Shown here: positions 1 to 5,375 of the stretch, in pieces
Position numbering within the stretch: position 1 is the first letter of the stretch
How the letters are laid out: every line of letters begins with the position of its first letter
Assembly (NCBI GenBank): GCA_903854795.1
Contig: CAINXF010000023.1
Span: forward strand, 1-5,375
DNA length: 5,375 nt
DNA from: Candidatus Kerfeldbacteria bacterium
GTDB taxonomy: Bacteria; Patescibacteriota; Patescibacteriia; SBBC01
Reading direction: 5' to 3'
Made by a program: the position numbers and the translations under genes
The notes under the pieces: generated by a model
Database searches by the model: none
Told to the model about the DNA's origin: nothing
Seen by the model: only the letters and a program-made list of their open reading frames with translations

Positions 1-2
1 CG

Positions 3-170
3 CATATCTACGCGGCGTATTTTGCCCCGATGAGACAGCGGCTGACAAGCCCTGCGGGAGAACCTACCAAGGCGACGTATATTTTCACAACCGCAATACT
101 GGGGCTTATAAAGAACCAGAAGCCCGATATGTTAGTTGTCGCGAAGTGGCTATTATTTGGCTTAGGTTAG
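3..170 (+). pseudogene. polA: Truncated 5' fragment of DNA polymerase I (5'-nuclease domain), partial at left edge
   Basis: Frame 3 is open from the left edge to a TAG at 168-170, giving 55 residues. Residues 1-47 read like the start of the 5'-3' exonuclease (FEN-like) domain of bacterial PolI: IYAAYFAP, then LTSPAGEPTKATYIFTTAIL, then KPDMLVVA. These match the family pattern YRAYFAxxxLTxxxGEPTxAxYxFTxxLLxLIxxxKPDxxxVxFD. The match stops at the Ala codon at 141-143. The next residues should carry the metal-binding Asp (VFD in E. coli PolI), but the frame instead reads KWLLFGLG and stops. Neither other forward frame resumes a PolI-like sequence. The piece is therefore broken before its active site, and the following ~110 bases up to the fusA stop are AT-rich and featureless. 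It could be a deletion remnant, the scar of a rearrangement, or an assembly join. The family call is from recalled motifs; the identity of the upstream part cannot be seen. Confidence 0.7.
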
Positions 171-257
171 CTGAAATATTGAATTTCTTCGATTTTCAAG
201 GGATTTTTTGCACTTTGAGATACCATGTTTTCCCCAGTGGGTGTGGAAGAAGCTATT

Positions 258-2336
258 TTATGCATCCCTACCGCTTTTTTTGACGATCTCCTCTGCAACA
301 TGGCGTGGCACCTGTTCGTACCGTGAGAACTCCATGGTGTACGAGGCGCGACCTTGCGTCATCGAGCGAATCGCCGTTGCGTACCCGAACATCTCGGCAA
401 GCGGCACTTCAGCGTCAATAACCTTCGATTGGCCACGCTCACGCATTTCCTTGATCGAGGCGCGCTTCGAGTTGAGATCGCCGAGCACGTCGCCCATCGA
501 TGCTTCCGGCATGACCACCTCGACCTTCATTATCGGCTCAAGCAGGACAGGTTTTGCCTTCTTCGCGGCTGCCTGGAATCCCATCGAAGCAGCGATCTTG
601 AATGCAGCTTCTGACGAGTCAACGTCGTGGTACGAACCGTCATAGACCGTCGCCATGATGTCGACCAGCGTGTAGCCAGCGACCACACCGCGATCCAGGG
701 CTTCTTGAATGCCCTTGTTGATCGGGGTGATGAACTCCTTCGGAATCACGCCACCCTTGACCTCGTCAACGAAGGTGTAGCCTTTGCCCGGTTGCGGCGT
801 CACGCGGATCCAGCAATGACCGTACTGACCGCGGCCACCGCTCTGTTTGATGTATTTCCCTTCGGCTTCGGCTTCGGCGGTAATGGTCTCTCGGTAGGCG
901 ACCTGCGGTTTGCCGACGTTCGCCTCAACCTTGAACTCTCGCTTCATGCGGTCGACGATGATCTCAAGGTGAAGTTCGCCCATGCCGGAGATAATCGTCT
1001 GGGCGGTCTCCTCGTCGGACCTGACGCGGAACGTCGGGTCTTCCTCAGCGAGACGTGCGAGCGCCATACCCATCCGCTCCTGATCCTGCTTGGTCTTCGG
1101 CTCGATCGCGATGTGGATGACCGGTTCAGGGAAGACGATCGATTCGAGGATGATCGGATGGTCGGGGTCGCAGAGCGTGTTGCCGGTCGTCGTGTTCTTC
1201 AAACCGACGGCCGCGGCGATCTCACCGGAGAACACTTCGTCGACCTCTTCGCGATGGTTCGCATGGAGCCGTACGATCCGGCCAACGCGTTCCTTGTTGC
1301 CCTTGCTGGCGTTCATGAGGTACGATCCGGCCTTCAGAGTGCCAGAATACACGCGGAAGAACGCGAGTTTCCCGACGAACGGGTCCGCGGCAATCTTGAA
1401 GGCGAGCGCGGCGAACGGCTCCTCATCTGAGGCCGCACGTTCGACCTCCTGCTCGGTCTTCGGATCGATGCCTTTGACCGGCGGGATATCGAGTGGGCTT
1501 GGTAGATAGTCGTTCACGGCGTCGAGCAGATACTGGACACCTTTGTTCTTCAATGCGGAGCCGCAGAGCACGGGAATGAGTTTGTTGTCGATGACCGCCT
1601 TACGGAGCACCTTCTTGAGCTCGGGGATCGTCGGCTCGTTGCCGGCGAGGTACCGTTCGAGCATCGCGTCATCCTGCTCGCAGATTGCCTCGACAAGTTT
1701 GTGCCGGTAGTGCTCGACCTTCTCCTTCATGTCCTCGGGGACGTCGGTCGTCTCGATCTCCTTGCCGAGGTCATCCTTATAGATTTCGGCCTTACGCTCG
1801 AAAAGGTTGATGATACCAGTAAAGGTTTCGGCTGCGCCGATCGGTAGCTGCAGCGGGTACGCATTGACCGTGAGACGCTCATGAATCGAGGCCAAATCGT
1901 GATAATAGTCAGCACCCATGCGATCCATCTTGTTCACGAAGCAGATGACCGGCACTTTGAACTTCTCGGCTTGGTGCCAGACCGTCTCGGACTGCGGCTC
2001 GACACCTGCGACGCCATCGAAGACAACGACGCCTCCGTCGAGCACACGGAGCGAACGTTGCACCTCGACCGTGAAGTCGATGTGGCCCGGAGTGTCTATG
2101 ATGTTGATGCGGTGGTCCTTCCAGAAGCACGTCGTGGCGGCCGCGGTGATGGTGATACCACGCTCCTTCTCCTGCTCCATCCAGTCCATCTCGGCCTCAC
2201 CCTCGTGGACCTCGCCGATCTTGTGCTTCTTGCCGGTGTAGAACAAAATGCGCTCGGACACCGTCGTTTTGCCGGCATCGATGTGCGCGATGATCCCGAT
2301 GTTGCGCGTCTGTTCGAGGGTATATTCTCGTGGCAT
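258..2336 (-). CDS. fusA: Translation elongation factor G
   Basis: This 692-residue protein is the GTPase that drives ribosomal translocation and, with RRF, ribosome recycling in the cytoplasm; the length is normal for EF-G. The G domain is complete: P-loop AHIDAGKTT (17-25), switch I RGITI (59-63), DTPGH with the catalytic His (81-85), NKMD (135-138) and a GSALKNKG G5 region near 258-265. Domain II follows with the GNTL region, then the domain III block EEDPTFRV. Domain IV carries GGRGQYGH and the tip-loop segment [11 protein letters not shown], and domain V ends the protein with the [13 protein letters not shown] block. The ATG at 2336 gives the expected [20 protein letters not shown] start; no Shine-Dalgarno sequence is visible before it. 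It is the last gene of the str block, 92 bases after rpsG, and no tuf follows. A TTCGGC triplet at 861-878 encodes an Ala-Glu run (AEAEAEG), a harmless variation. All key residues are intact. Confidence 0.98.
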   Translation of the reverse strand: MPREYTLEQTRNIGIIAHIDAGKTTVSERILFYTGKKHKIGEVHEGEAEMDWMEQEKERGITITAAATTCFWKDHRINIIDTPGHIDFTVEVQRSLRVLDGGVVVFDGVAGVEPQSETVWHQAEKFKVPVICFVNKMDRMGADYYHDLASIHERLTVNAYPLQLPIGAAETFTGIINLFERKAEIYKDDLGKEIETTDVPEDMKEKVEHYRHKLVEAICEQDDAMLERYLAGNEPTIPELKKVLRKAVIDNKLIPVLCGSALKNKGVQYLLDAVNDYLPSPLDIPPVKGIDPKTEQEVERAASDEEPFAALAFKIAADPFVGKLAFFRVYSGTLKAGSYLMNASKGNKERVGRIVRLHANHREEVDEVFSGEIAAAVGLKNTTTGNTLCDPDHPIILESIVFPEPVIHIAIEPKTKQDQERMGMALARLAEEDPTFRVRSDEETAQTIISGMGELHLEIIVDRMKREFKVEANVGKPQVAYRETITAEAEAEGKYIKQSGGRGQYGHCWIRVTPQPGKGYTFVDEVKGGVIPKEFITPINKGIQEALDRGVVAGYTLVDIMATVYDGSYHDVDSSEAAFKIAASMGFQAAAKKAKPVLLEPIMKVEVVMPEASMGDVLGDLNSKRASIKEMRERGQSKVIDAEVPLAEMFGYATAIRSMTQGRASYTMEFSRYEQVPRHVAEEIVKKSGRDA

Positions 2337-2357
2337 GGAATGTGTTGTTACGTGGTG

Positions 2358-2363
2358 ATTATA
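2358..2363 (-). promoter_or_regulatory. Possible -10 box (TATAAT) for an internal fusA promoter
   Basis: A perfect TATAAT on the minus strand lies 21 bases before the fusA ATG, in an AT-rich part of the rpsG-fusA gap. No TTGACA-like box is found 16-18 bases upstream and there is no extended -10 TG, so this is a half-site only. If used, it would give a leader of roughly 15 bases, again without a Shine-Dalgarno sequence. Confidence 0.3.
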
Positions 2364-2371
2364 AAAATCAA

Positions 2372-2386
2372 AAGAAGGGTCTTCTT
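2372..2386 (-). other. Small AU-rich hairpin in the rpsG-fusA gap
   Basis: On the minus strand AAGAAG-ACC-CTTCTT forms a 6-bp stem with a 3-base loop and is followed by TTGATTTTTA. It resembles a weak intrinsic terminator or attenuator that could reduce read-through from rpsL-rpsG into fusA. The stem is weak and short, so the role is only a suggestion. The -10-like TATAAT lies just downstream. Confidence 0.25.
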
Positions 2387-2428
2387 CGTCACACTGCCCT
2401 GTTAGTACGGCCTTCTCGATCGCCCATA

Positions 2429-2893
2429 CTACGCGAAGTGGGCGAACGCGCGGTTGGCTTCGGCCATACGATGGACGTCGGCGCGTTTCTTGACCGCATC
2501 GCCCTGGTTCACACTTGCTTCCATGAGTTCCTGTGCGAGCTTCTGCAGCATCGGACGGCCCTTCTTGCTCTGTGCGGCGCCGATAATCCAGCGCATCCCA
2601 AGCGAGATCCTACGATCACCACGGACTTCGATCGGCACCTGATAGTTCGCGCCGCCGACGCGCTTCGATTTCACCTCGAGGATCGGTGCGACGTTCTTCA
2701 TTGCCGCGTCGAACACGGTAAGCGGGTCCTGCTTCGTCTTTTCCTTGATGATCTCGAACGCACCGTACACGATGGACTGTGCGACGGTCTTCTTACCACG
2801 CTGCATGATGTAGTTGATGAACTTCGCGATGAGCGTTGAGTTGTACTTCGGGTCGGGCTTCAATTCCCGTTTTGGTGCTTGTTTGCCGCGCAT
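2429..2893 (-). CDS. rpsG: 30S ribosomal protein S7 (uS7)
   Basis: S7 is the primary 16S rRNA binding protein that organises the 3' major domain (head) of the small subunit and lines the E-site mRNA exit channel. The 154 residues match the family over the whole length: [21 protein letters not shown] at the start, [37 protein letters not shown] for the central rRNA-binding and beta-hairpin region, and the C-terminal [21 protein letters not shown]. Length is close to the usual bacterial 155 or so. The ATG at 2893 lies only 4 bases after the rpsL stop, and GAAGG inside the end of rpsL, about 9 bases before the ATG, is the best ribosome binding site in the block, so rpsL and rpsG are probably translated in a coupled way. 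In other bacteria S7 represses str operon translation through the rpsL-rpsG spacer; with a 4-base spacer here there is no room for the E. coli type site. Confidence 0.97.
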   Translation of the reverse strand: MRGKQAPKRELKPDPKYNSTLIAKFINYIMQRGKKTVAQSIVYGAFEIIKEKTKQDPLTVFDAAMKNVAPILEVKSKRVGGANYQVPIEVRGDRRISLGMRWIIGAAQSKKGRPMLQKLAQELMEASVNQGDAVKKRADVHRMAEANRAFAHFA

Positions 2894-2897
2894 ATGG

Positions 2898-3326
2898 TTA
2901 TGCCTTCGCCTCAGCCGGCCGCTTCGCGCCGTAGAGACTTCGTCCTTGCCTGCGATCGCTCACGCCTTGCGTGTCGTACACGCCGCGCACGATGTGATAT
3001 CGAACGCCCGGAAGGTCTTTCACGCGACCACCACGGATCAGCACGATCGAGTGTTCCTGTAAGTTATGGCCGATGCCCGGGATGTACGCGGTGACCTCCT
3101 GCCCATTGGAAAGTCGGACACGCGCAATCTTCCGAAGCGCCGAGTTCGGCTTCTTCGGTGTCGTCGTCGTGACTTTCACGCATACGCCACGCTTGAACGG
3201 GCTGCCTTTCGGGAGCTCGGTACGTTTACGCTTCAACGCGTTCAGGACGTTCTGGAGCGCTGGCGTCTTCGATTTGACCTTCTGGAGCGTGCGGCCATGC
3301 CGCACGAGTTGGCTTATTGATGGCAT
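2898..3326 (-). CDS. rpsL: 30S ribosomal protein S12 (uS12), long-insert form
   Basis: S12 sits at the decoding centre and controls accuracy of tRNA selection. Using the ATG at 3326 ([12 protein letters not shown], the family's usual start) the protein has 142 residues. Seen in order: the [10 protein letters not shown] tail, an insert at about residues 25-42, KRGVC (45-49), [13 protein letters not shown] (54-66) containing the streptomycin-site lysine, [24 protein letters not shown] with the conserved Asp that is methylthiolated in many bacteria, and [17 protein letters not shown]. Relative to E. coli the insert adds about 15 residues after the PAL motif, as in other long S12 proteins (Firmicutes, CPR). 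An in-frame ATG at 3347 would add MIIPKQD; neither start has a good ribosome binding site (AGGA is too close to 3326, GAAG is weak before 3347), so family alignment decides. It is the first ribosomal gene of the block, 93 bases downstream of the protease gene; TTGACG at 3396-3391 lacks a good -10 partner. Confidence 0.95.
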   Translation of the reverse strand: MPSISQLVRHGRTLQKVKSKTPALQNVLNALKRKRTELPKGSPFKRGVCVKVTTTTPKKPNSALRKIARVRLSNGQEVTAYIPGIGHNLQEHSIVLIRGGRVKDLPGVRYHIVRGVYDTQGVSDRRQGRSLYGAKRPAEAKA

Positions 3327-3419
3327 ATCCTGTTTCGGTATGATCACTTCAAAAAATAAAACCCACGATTGAGGGGCAGCGAGAAACCAACGTCAATGTA
3401 CCAGATGCCTCTAACCCTG

Positions 3420-4082
3420 TCAAATCCCGCCAAGGTACGGGCCGAGGCCGAACACATTGACCAGTACATTGATGCCATTGGAGAGATACGGCGTGATGAT
3501 TTGTATACCAATGACGAAATCCGCGATGATGATGCCGAGAAGGATGTACCAGCCGTACTTCGCCAGGAATTCACGGAGCGGGTCTGCCGACCGTGGCAAC
3601 AACGCGAGCAGGAGCCATGACCCGTCGAGCGGTGGCAGCGGAATGAGGTTGAACAGTAGTAATGAGGCATTGATGACAACGAAAATCTGCAAGAAGACGA
3701 CGAGCAGGTTACCCGAGCCGAGCGGGCCGAAGAACAGTCGCAGTGCCACGCTCGCCACCGCGAGCATGATGAAGTTCGACGTCGGACCGCCCAGTGCCAC
3801 CAGCGCCGATCCGTACCGCTTGTAGCGAAGGTTATTAGGATTAAATGGCGCAGGCTTGCCCCAACCGATAAAAAATCCCAACAGGATCAGTAATGTTCCA
3901 ATCGGGTCAAGATGCTTTAATGGGTTTAACGTAAGTCGGCCAGCGTCCTTGCCTGTATTGTCACCGAGCGAGAAGGCCACGAGGACATGACTGAACTCAT
4001 GGAACCCGATCGAAAGGATCAACGCGAACACCGCCGCGATGAATTTCAGTGGTTCAGAAACGATTGAGCCGATACCAAACAT
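3420..4082 (-). CDS. Site-2 protease family (M50) membrane zinc metalloprotease
   Basis: This 220-residue, very hydrophobic protein belongs to the compact M50/S2P group that lacks PDZ domains (YwhC/FwdE-like). The zinc motif HEFSH (residues 28-32) lies in the first membrane segment (about 12-37). It is followed by DAGRLTLNPLKHLDPIGT (46-63), WGKPAPFNPNNLR (74-86) and a second and third membrane region with GGPTSN (98-103). The third metal ligand comes from NLIPLPPLDGS (145-155), probably Asp153. A last hydrophobic segment spans about 175-195. Such enzymes cut transmembrane helices inside the membrane; the substrate here is unknown. All catalytic residues are present. The ATG at 4082 has no Shine-Dalgarno sequence but a TATA-rich stretch immediately before it. 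It is in line with rpsL-rpsG-fusA, so the protease may be co-transcribed with the str genes, and it is divergent from rpmB. The stop is TGA. Confidence 0.92.
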   Translation of the reverse strand: MFGIGSIVSEPLKFIAAVFALILSIGFHEFSHVLVAFSLGDNTGKDAGRLTLNPLKHLDPIGTLLILLGFFIGWGKPAPFNPNNLRYKRYGSALVALGGPTSNFIMLAVASVALRLFFGPLGSGNLLVVFLQIFVVINASLLLFNLIPLPPLDGSWLLLALLPRSADPLREFLAKYGWYILLGIIIADFVIGIQIITPYLSNGINVLVNVFGLGPYLGGI

Positions 4083-4085
4083 ACT

Positions 4086-4094
4086 ATTATATTA
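4086..4094 (-). promoter_or_regulatory. TATA-rich -10 candidate touching the protease start
   Basis: The minus strand reads TAATATAATAGT and then ATG. It contains a perfect TATAAT (4091-4086) three bases before the ATG and an overlapping TAATAT (4094-4089) six bases before it. The second spacing would put the transcript start at or next to the ATG, the layout of leaderless genes with a TANNNT box. No -35 box is seen at the usual distance. The composition of the region alone could produce such boxes by chance. Confidence 0.4.
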
Positions 4095-4095
4095 C

Positions 4096-4124
4096 TTGCA
4101 CGGAAACATATCCCATGCTACACT
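4096..4124 (+). promoter_or_regulatory. Promoter of rpmB, extended -10 type
   Basis: TTGCAC (4096-4101), a 17-base spacer and TACACT (4119-4124) form a sigma-70-like promoter. TG at 4116-4117, one base before the -10, makes it an extended -10 promoter, which offsets the weak -35 (3 of 6). A start near 4131 would give a leader of about 33 bases. That leader has no Shine-Dalgarno sequence but contains a second TATA-like box, TATACT (4155-4160), three bases before the rpmB ATG. It overlaps the presumed control region of the divergent protease gene. Confidence 0.5.
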
Positions 4125-4163
4125 GCTTCAGCATTTACTGCAACGGACTTTATATATACTACT

Positions 4164-4382
4164 ATGGCACGAATATGTTCCCTCTGCGGCCGCGGCGCGA
4201 TGAACTCCAACACCCGCAGTCACTCAAACATCGCTACGGCGAACAAACAGCACATCAACATCCAGACGTTGATGCTCAAGGGTACGCGTACCTCGGCATG
4301 CACCTCATGCATCCGTAAGGAATCGAAACGGCTCAAATCGCTCGCCCAGCCAACGCCGAAAAAGGAAGCGAAAAAGGCCTAA
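4164..4382 (+). CDS. rpmB: 50S ribosomal protein L28 (bL28), zinc-ribbon form
   Basis: L28 is a small protein of the large subunit near the E site and the L1 stalk region. The 72 residues show two Cys pairs, C5xxC8 and C46xxC49, making the C+ (zinc-binding) form. Between them are the family signature SHSNIATANKQHINIQ (19-34) and the GTRTSACTSC segment. The C-terminal tail is Lys-rich (TPKKEAKKA), as expected for rRNA contact. The ATG at 4164 gives the canonical MARICSLCGRG start. There is no Shine-Dalgarno sequence; the bases before the ATG are TATATATACTACT. It is transcribed alone, from an extended -10 promoter to an intrinsic terminator 13 bases after its stop, and is divergent from the protease-str block. 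rpmG, a common partner elsewhere, is not beside it. Confidence 0.95.
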   Translation: MARICSLCGRGAMNSNTRSHSNIATANKQHINIQTLMLKGTRTSACTSCIRKESKRLKSLAQPTPKKEAKKA

Positions 4383-4395
4383 CGACCTGTTACCA

Positions 4396-4427
4396 ACGCC
4401 CCTGATCACAGGGGCGTCTGTTTTTTT
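4396..4427 (+). terminator. Intrinsic terminator of rpmB
   Basis: A perfect 9-bp stem, ACGCCCCTG (4396-4404) with CAGGGGCGT (4409-4417), closes the 4-base loop ATCA. CTG and seven T (4421-4427) follow. It begins 13 bases after the rpmB stop. In the other direction there is no T run after the stem, so it acts on the plus strand only; its T run reads as A on the minus strand, just after the candidate small RNA ends. Confidence 0.93.
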
Positions 4428-4431
4428 GTTC

Positions 4432-4580
4432 AAAAATACGACCTGAGAGGAGGACCAGATCGCACCAACGACGTCACAAGGTCGATTACCGCCGCGGCGG
4501 CCTCCTCAGAAAGGAGAGACCCTGCAAATCGATTGGCGCGCCCAGACTCCTCTCAGGCCTCGAATACTGACAGAGCATGA
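4432..4580 (-). ncRNA. Candidate structured small RNA, about 145-150 nt, unrecognised (6S-like rod?)
   Basis: Read on the minus strand, this non-coding stretch folds into a long rod. Closing helix: 4559-4547 with 4452-4440, 13 bp including one G-U; its core CCTGAGAGGAG/CTCCTCTCAGG is a perfect 11 bp. Internal loop: 4546-4541 opposite 4460-4453. Helix 2: CGCGCCAA (4540-4533) with TTGGTGCG (4468-4461), 8 bp including one G-U. Helix 3: TCGATT (4532-4527) with AATCGA (4487-4482), 6 bp, leaving a 13-base bulge (4481-4469) on the 3' side. Apex: hairpin CTCCT-TTCTG-AGGAG (4516-4502) and palindrome CCGCCGCGGCGG (4500-4489). Five T (4436-4432) follow the closing helix closely. A good promoter lies just upstream (4616-4588). 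The 5' end near 4580 is estimated from the -10 box. A long closing stem, a central asymmetric bulge and an apical domain recall 6S RNA, but I recognise no sequence signature of 6S, SRP RNA, RNase P RNA or tmRNA. A 30-codon ATG-to-TAA frame (4578-4486) exists but lacks a ribosome binding site. Confidence 0.6.
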
Positions 4581-4587
4581 AGAACGC

Positions 4588-4616
4588 ACGATAGCGTCCC
4601 CACCGCAGAATGTCAA
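4588..4616 (-). promoter_or_regulatory. Promoter of the candidate small RNA
   Basis: On the minus strand a perfect -35 box TTGACA (4616-4611) is followed by a 17-base spacer and TATCGT (4593-4588, 4 of 6 with the TAnnnT positions kept). It starts 12 bases after the stop of the glycosylase gene and points into the structured region, where no protein gene of ordinary size exists. A start about 7 bases past the -10 box would be near 4581. Confidence 0.6.
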
Positions 4617-4627
4617 GTAAATATTTG

Positions 4628-5375
4628 CTAGATAACATGGTACCAGCCCTTTTTCAACGCCACCAACTGTTCTCGTGACAATTGACCGAGTGCCACGGCA
4701 AGCATCGTCGGACTGACCTTCGCCTCGACGGAAATCTGCGCGGTCGTCATCGGCCGCTGCAGTAGCAACCGCACCACCATACCTCGAAGCTGCCGATTCG
4801 AACCCTCGAACTTAGCCTGCGGCCGGTGATGTGTGCTTCGACGGCTCGGGTTCGGTACGCGTTTCTTCAGCGACGCGCCATAATCCATCAGTGCACTGTA
4901 CCACCGACGCGGATTCTTCCGATCGAGCACAGCCTCGAGGATCGGCAGAAGCTCGCGGTCGTTCACTTGCTTCCGAGTACGGAAAAAATGATGGATGAGC
5001 ACGGCGCGAATGTTCGTCTCGATCATGATCACGGGTCGGTTGAACGCGAATGCGGCGACCGCGGCGGCAGTGTACGGACCGATCCCTGACAGCGACTCCA
5101 ACGCCACCGCATCGCGCGGTACCTCACCATGATACTTCGCCATGATGTCCTTCGCGGCATTCTGTAAGGACAGTGCACGACGATTGTAGCCCATGCCCTG
5201 CCACGCCGTGAGCACGTCGCGGGTTGTTGCACGTGCCAATATCCTGACCGTCGGGAATCGTCTCAAAAAAACAGGGAACTTCGCCGCAACGCGATCGGCC
5301 TGCGTCTGCTGCAACATGATCTCTGACACAAGAATATGATACGGATCCATCGTCCTGCGCCACGGAAAATCACGC
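4628..5375 (-). CDS. MutY-like A/G-specific adenine DNA glycosylase, no Fe-S cluster, 5' end outside window
   Basis: This is a base-excision repair glycosylase of the HhH-GPD superfamily, likely removing adenine opposite 8-oxoguanine. The frame stays open to the right edge, and RDFPWRRT precedes the first in-window ATG (5350), matching the MutY PWR motif, so the true start lies beyond the window. Counting from that Met: DPYHILVSEIMLQQTQ (2-17) with the general-acid Glu10; GMGYNRRAL (52-60); the helix-hairpin-helix LSGIGPYTAAAV (87-98), where the Nth lysine is replaced by Tyr as in monofunctional MutY; and IETNIRAVL (110-118), where Glu111 occupies the position of the catalytic Asp. MDYGAS (155-160) is followed by KKRVPNPSRRS instead of the four-Cys Fe-S loop, and no cluster cysteines exist. 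The C-terminal ~50 residues look like a short winged helix rather than the NUDIX-like 8-oxoG reader. It converges on rpmB. Similar cluster-less proteins with an IETNIR motif are, as I recall, common in CPR and archaea, so function is probable but not certain. Confidence 0.88.
   Translation of the reverse strand, partial: RDFPWRRTMDPYHILVSEIMLQQTQADRVAAKFPVFLRRFPTVRILARATTRDVLTAWQGMGYNRRALSLQNAAKDIMAKYHGEVPRDAVALESLSGIGPYTAAAVAAFAFNRPVIMIETNIRAVLIHHFFRTRKQVNDRELLPILEAVLDRKNPRRWYSALMDYGASLKKRVPNPSRRSTHHRPQAKFEGSNRQLRGMVVRLLLQRPMTTAQISVEAKVSPTMLAVALGQLSREQLVALKKGWYHVI

Noticed and set aside
2..283. Open frame 2 on the plus strand from the left edge to a TGA overlapping the fusA end
   Set aside because: It has about 93 open codons but no recognisable motif, and it overlaps the frame that matches PolI; Cys- and Arg-rich content looks like an off-frame translation.
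861..878. Threefold TTCGGC tandem repeat
   Set aside because: It lies within fusA and encodes Ala-Glu pairs in frame; copy number is too low for a functional repeat claim.
627..1430. 267-codon open frame on the plus strand opposite fusA
   Set aside because: It lies wholly inside the intact fusA gene on the other strand; long antisense frames are expected in GC-rich, codon-biased genes, and the translation shows no family motifs.
2330..2839. 169-codon plus-strand frame across the fusA start and rpsG
   Set aside because: It is an antisense shadow of rpsG and the fusA spacer, with no promoter, ribosome binding site or recognisable motif.
3368..3396. TTGACG with 17-base spacing to CTCAAT as an rpsL promoter (minus strand)
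   Set aside because: The -10 match is only 3 of 6 with no extended -10; not enough to annotate.
4442..4557. 11-bp inverted repeats read as ends of a MITE or insertion element
   Set aside because: There are no flanking direct repeats, and further nested helices plus a promoter fit a structured RNA better than a mobile element.
4486..4578. 30-codon ATG-to-TAA reading frame on the minus strand inside the candidate small RNA
   Set aside because: There is no ribosome binding site, no recognisable protein signature, and the frame runs through the paired helices; it is better explained as structured RNA. A leaderless micro-ORF cannot be excluded.

Overview
The window most resembles a chromosomal segment of a Patescibacteria/CPR bacterium, probably Parcubacteria-like. 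The reasons are the protein sequences (an S12 with a long N-terminal insert and a SPFKRGVC block, a zinc-ribbon L28, a MutY-like glycosylase with no iron-sulfur cluster) and a site-2 protease gene placed directly upstream of rpsL. Taxonomy is inferred from recalled family features, not from a search. TAA, TAG and TGA all end genes here, so the genetic code looks standard. The genes are moderately GC-rich; the first 260 bases are visibly more AT-rich in their right half.

Layout from left to right. Positions 3-170 (+) hold the remains of the N-terminal 5'-nuclease domain of a DNA polymerase I (polA). It runs in from the left edge and loses homology and frame before the first conserved metal-binding Asp. 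Facing it on the minus strand is a four-gene block, in transcription order: a rhomboid-sized M50/S2P metalloprotease (4082-3420), rpsL (3326-2898), rpsG (2893-2429) and fusA (2336-258). This is a str operon without tuf in the window, so S12, S7 and EF-G are made together. Divergent from the protease gene is rpmB (4164-4382, +), with its own extended -10 promoter and a textbook intrinsic terminator. At the right edge, a 5'-truncated MutY-like HhH-GPD DNA glycosylase gene reads leftward (5375-4628).

The most interesting part is the 245-base gap between the convergent rpmB and mutY-like genes. Beyond the rpmB terminator it contains, on the minus strand, a promoter with a perfect TTGACA box, a 17-base spacer and TATCGT. 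About 25 bases further on is a long rod-like inverted structure: a 13-bp closing helix, an 8-bp helix and a 6-bp helix, capped by two hairpins and followed by a run of five T. This looks like an independent small structured RNA of about 145-150 nt. It is reminiscent of 6S RNA in architecture but is not recognised by sequence.

Other points: several starts (fusA, the protease, rpmB, rpsL) lack a convincing Shine-Dalgarno sequence. The two divergent genes have TATA-like hexamers almost touching their ATG codons, which suggests very short or absent leaders.
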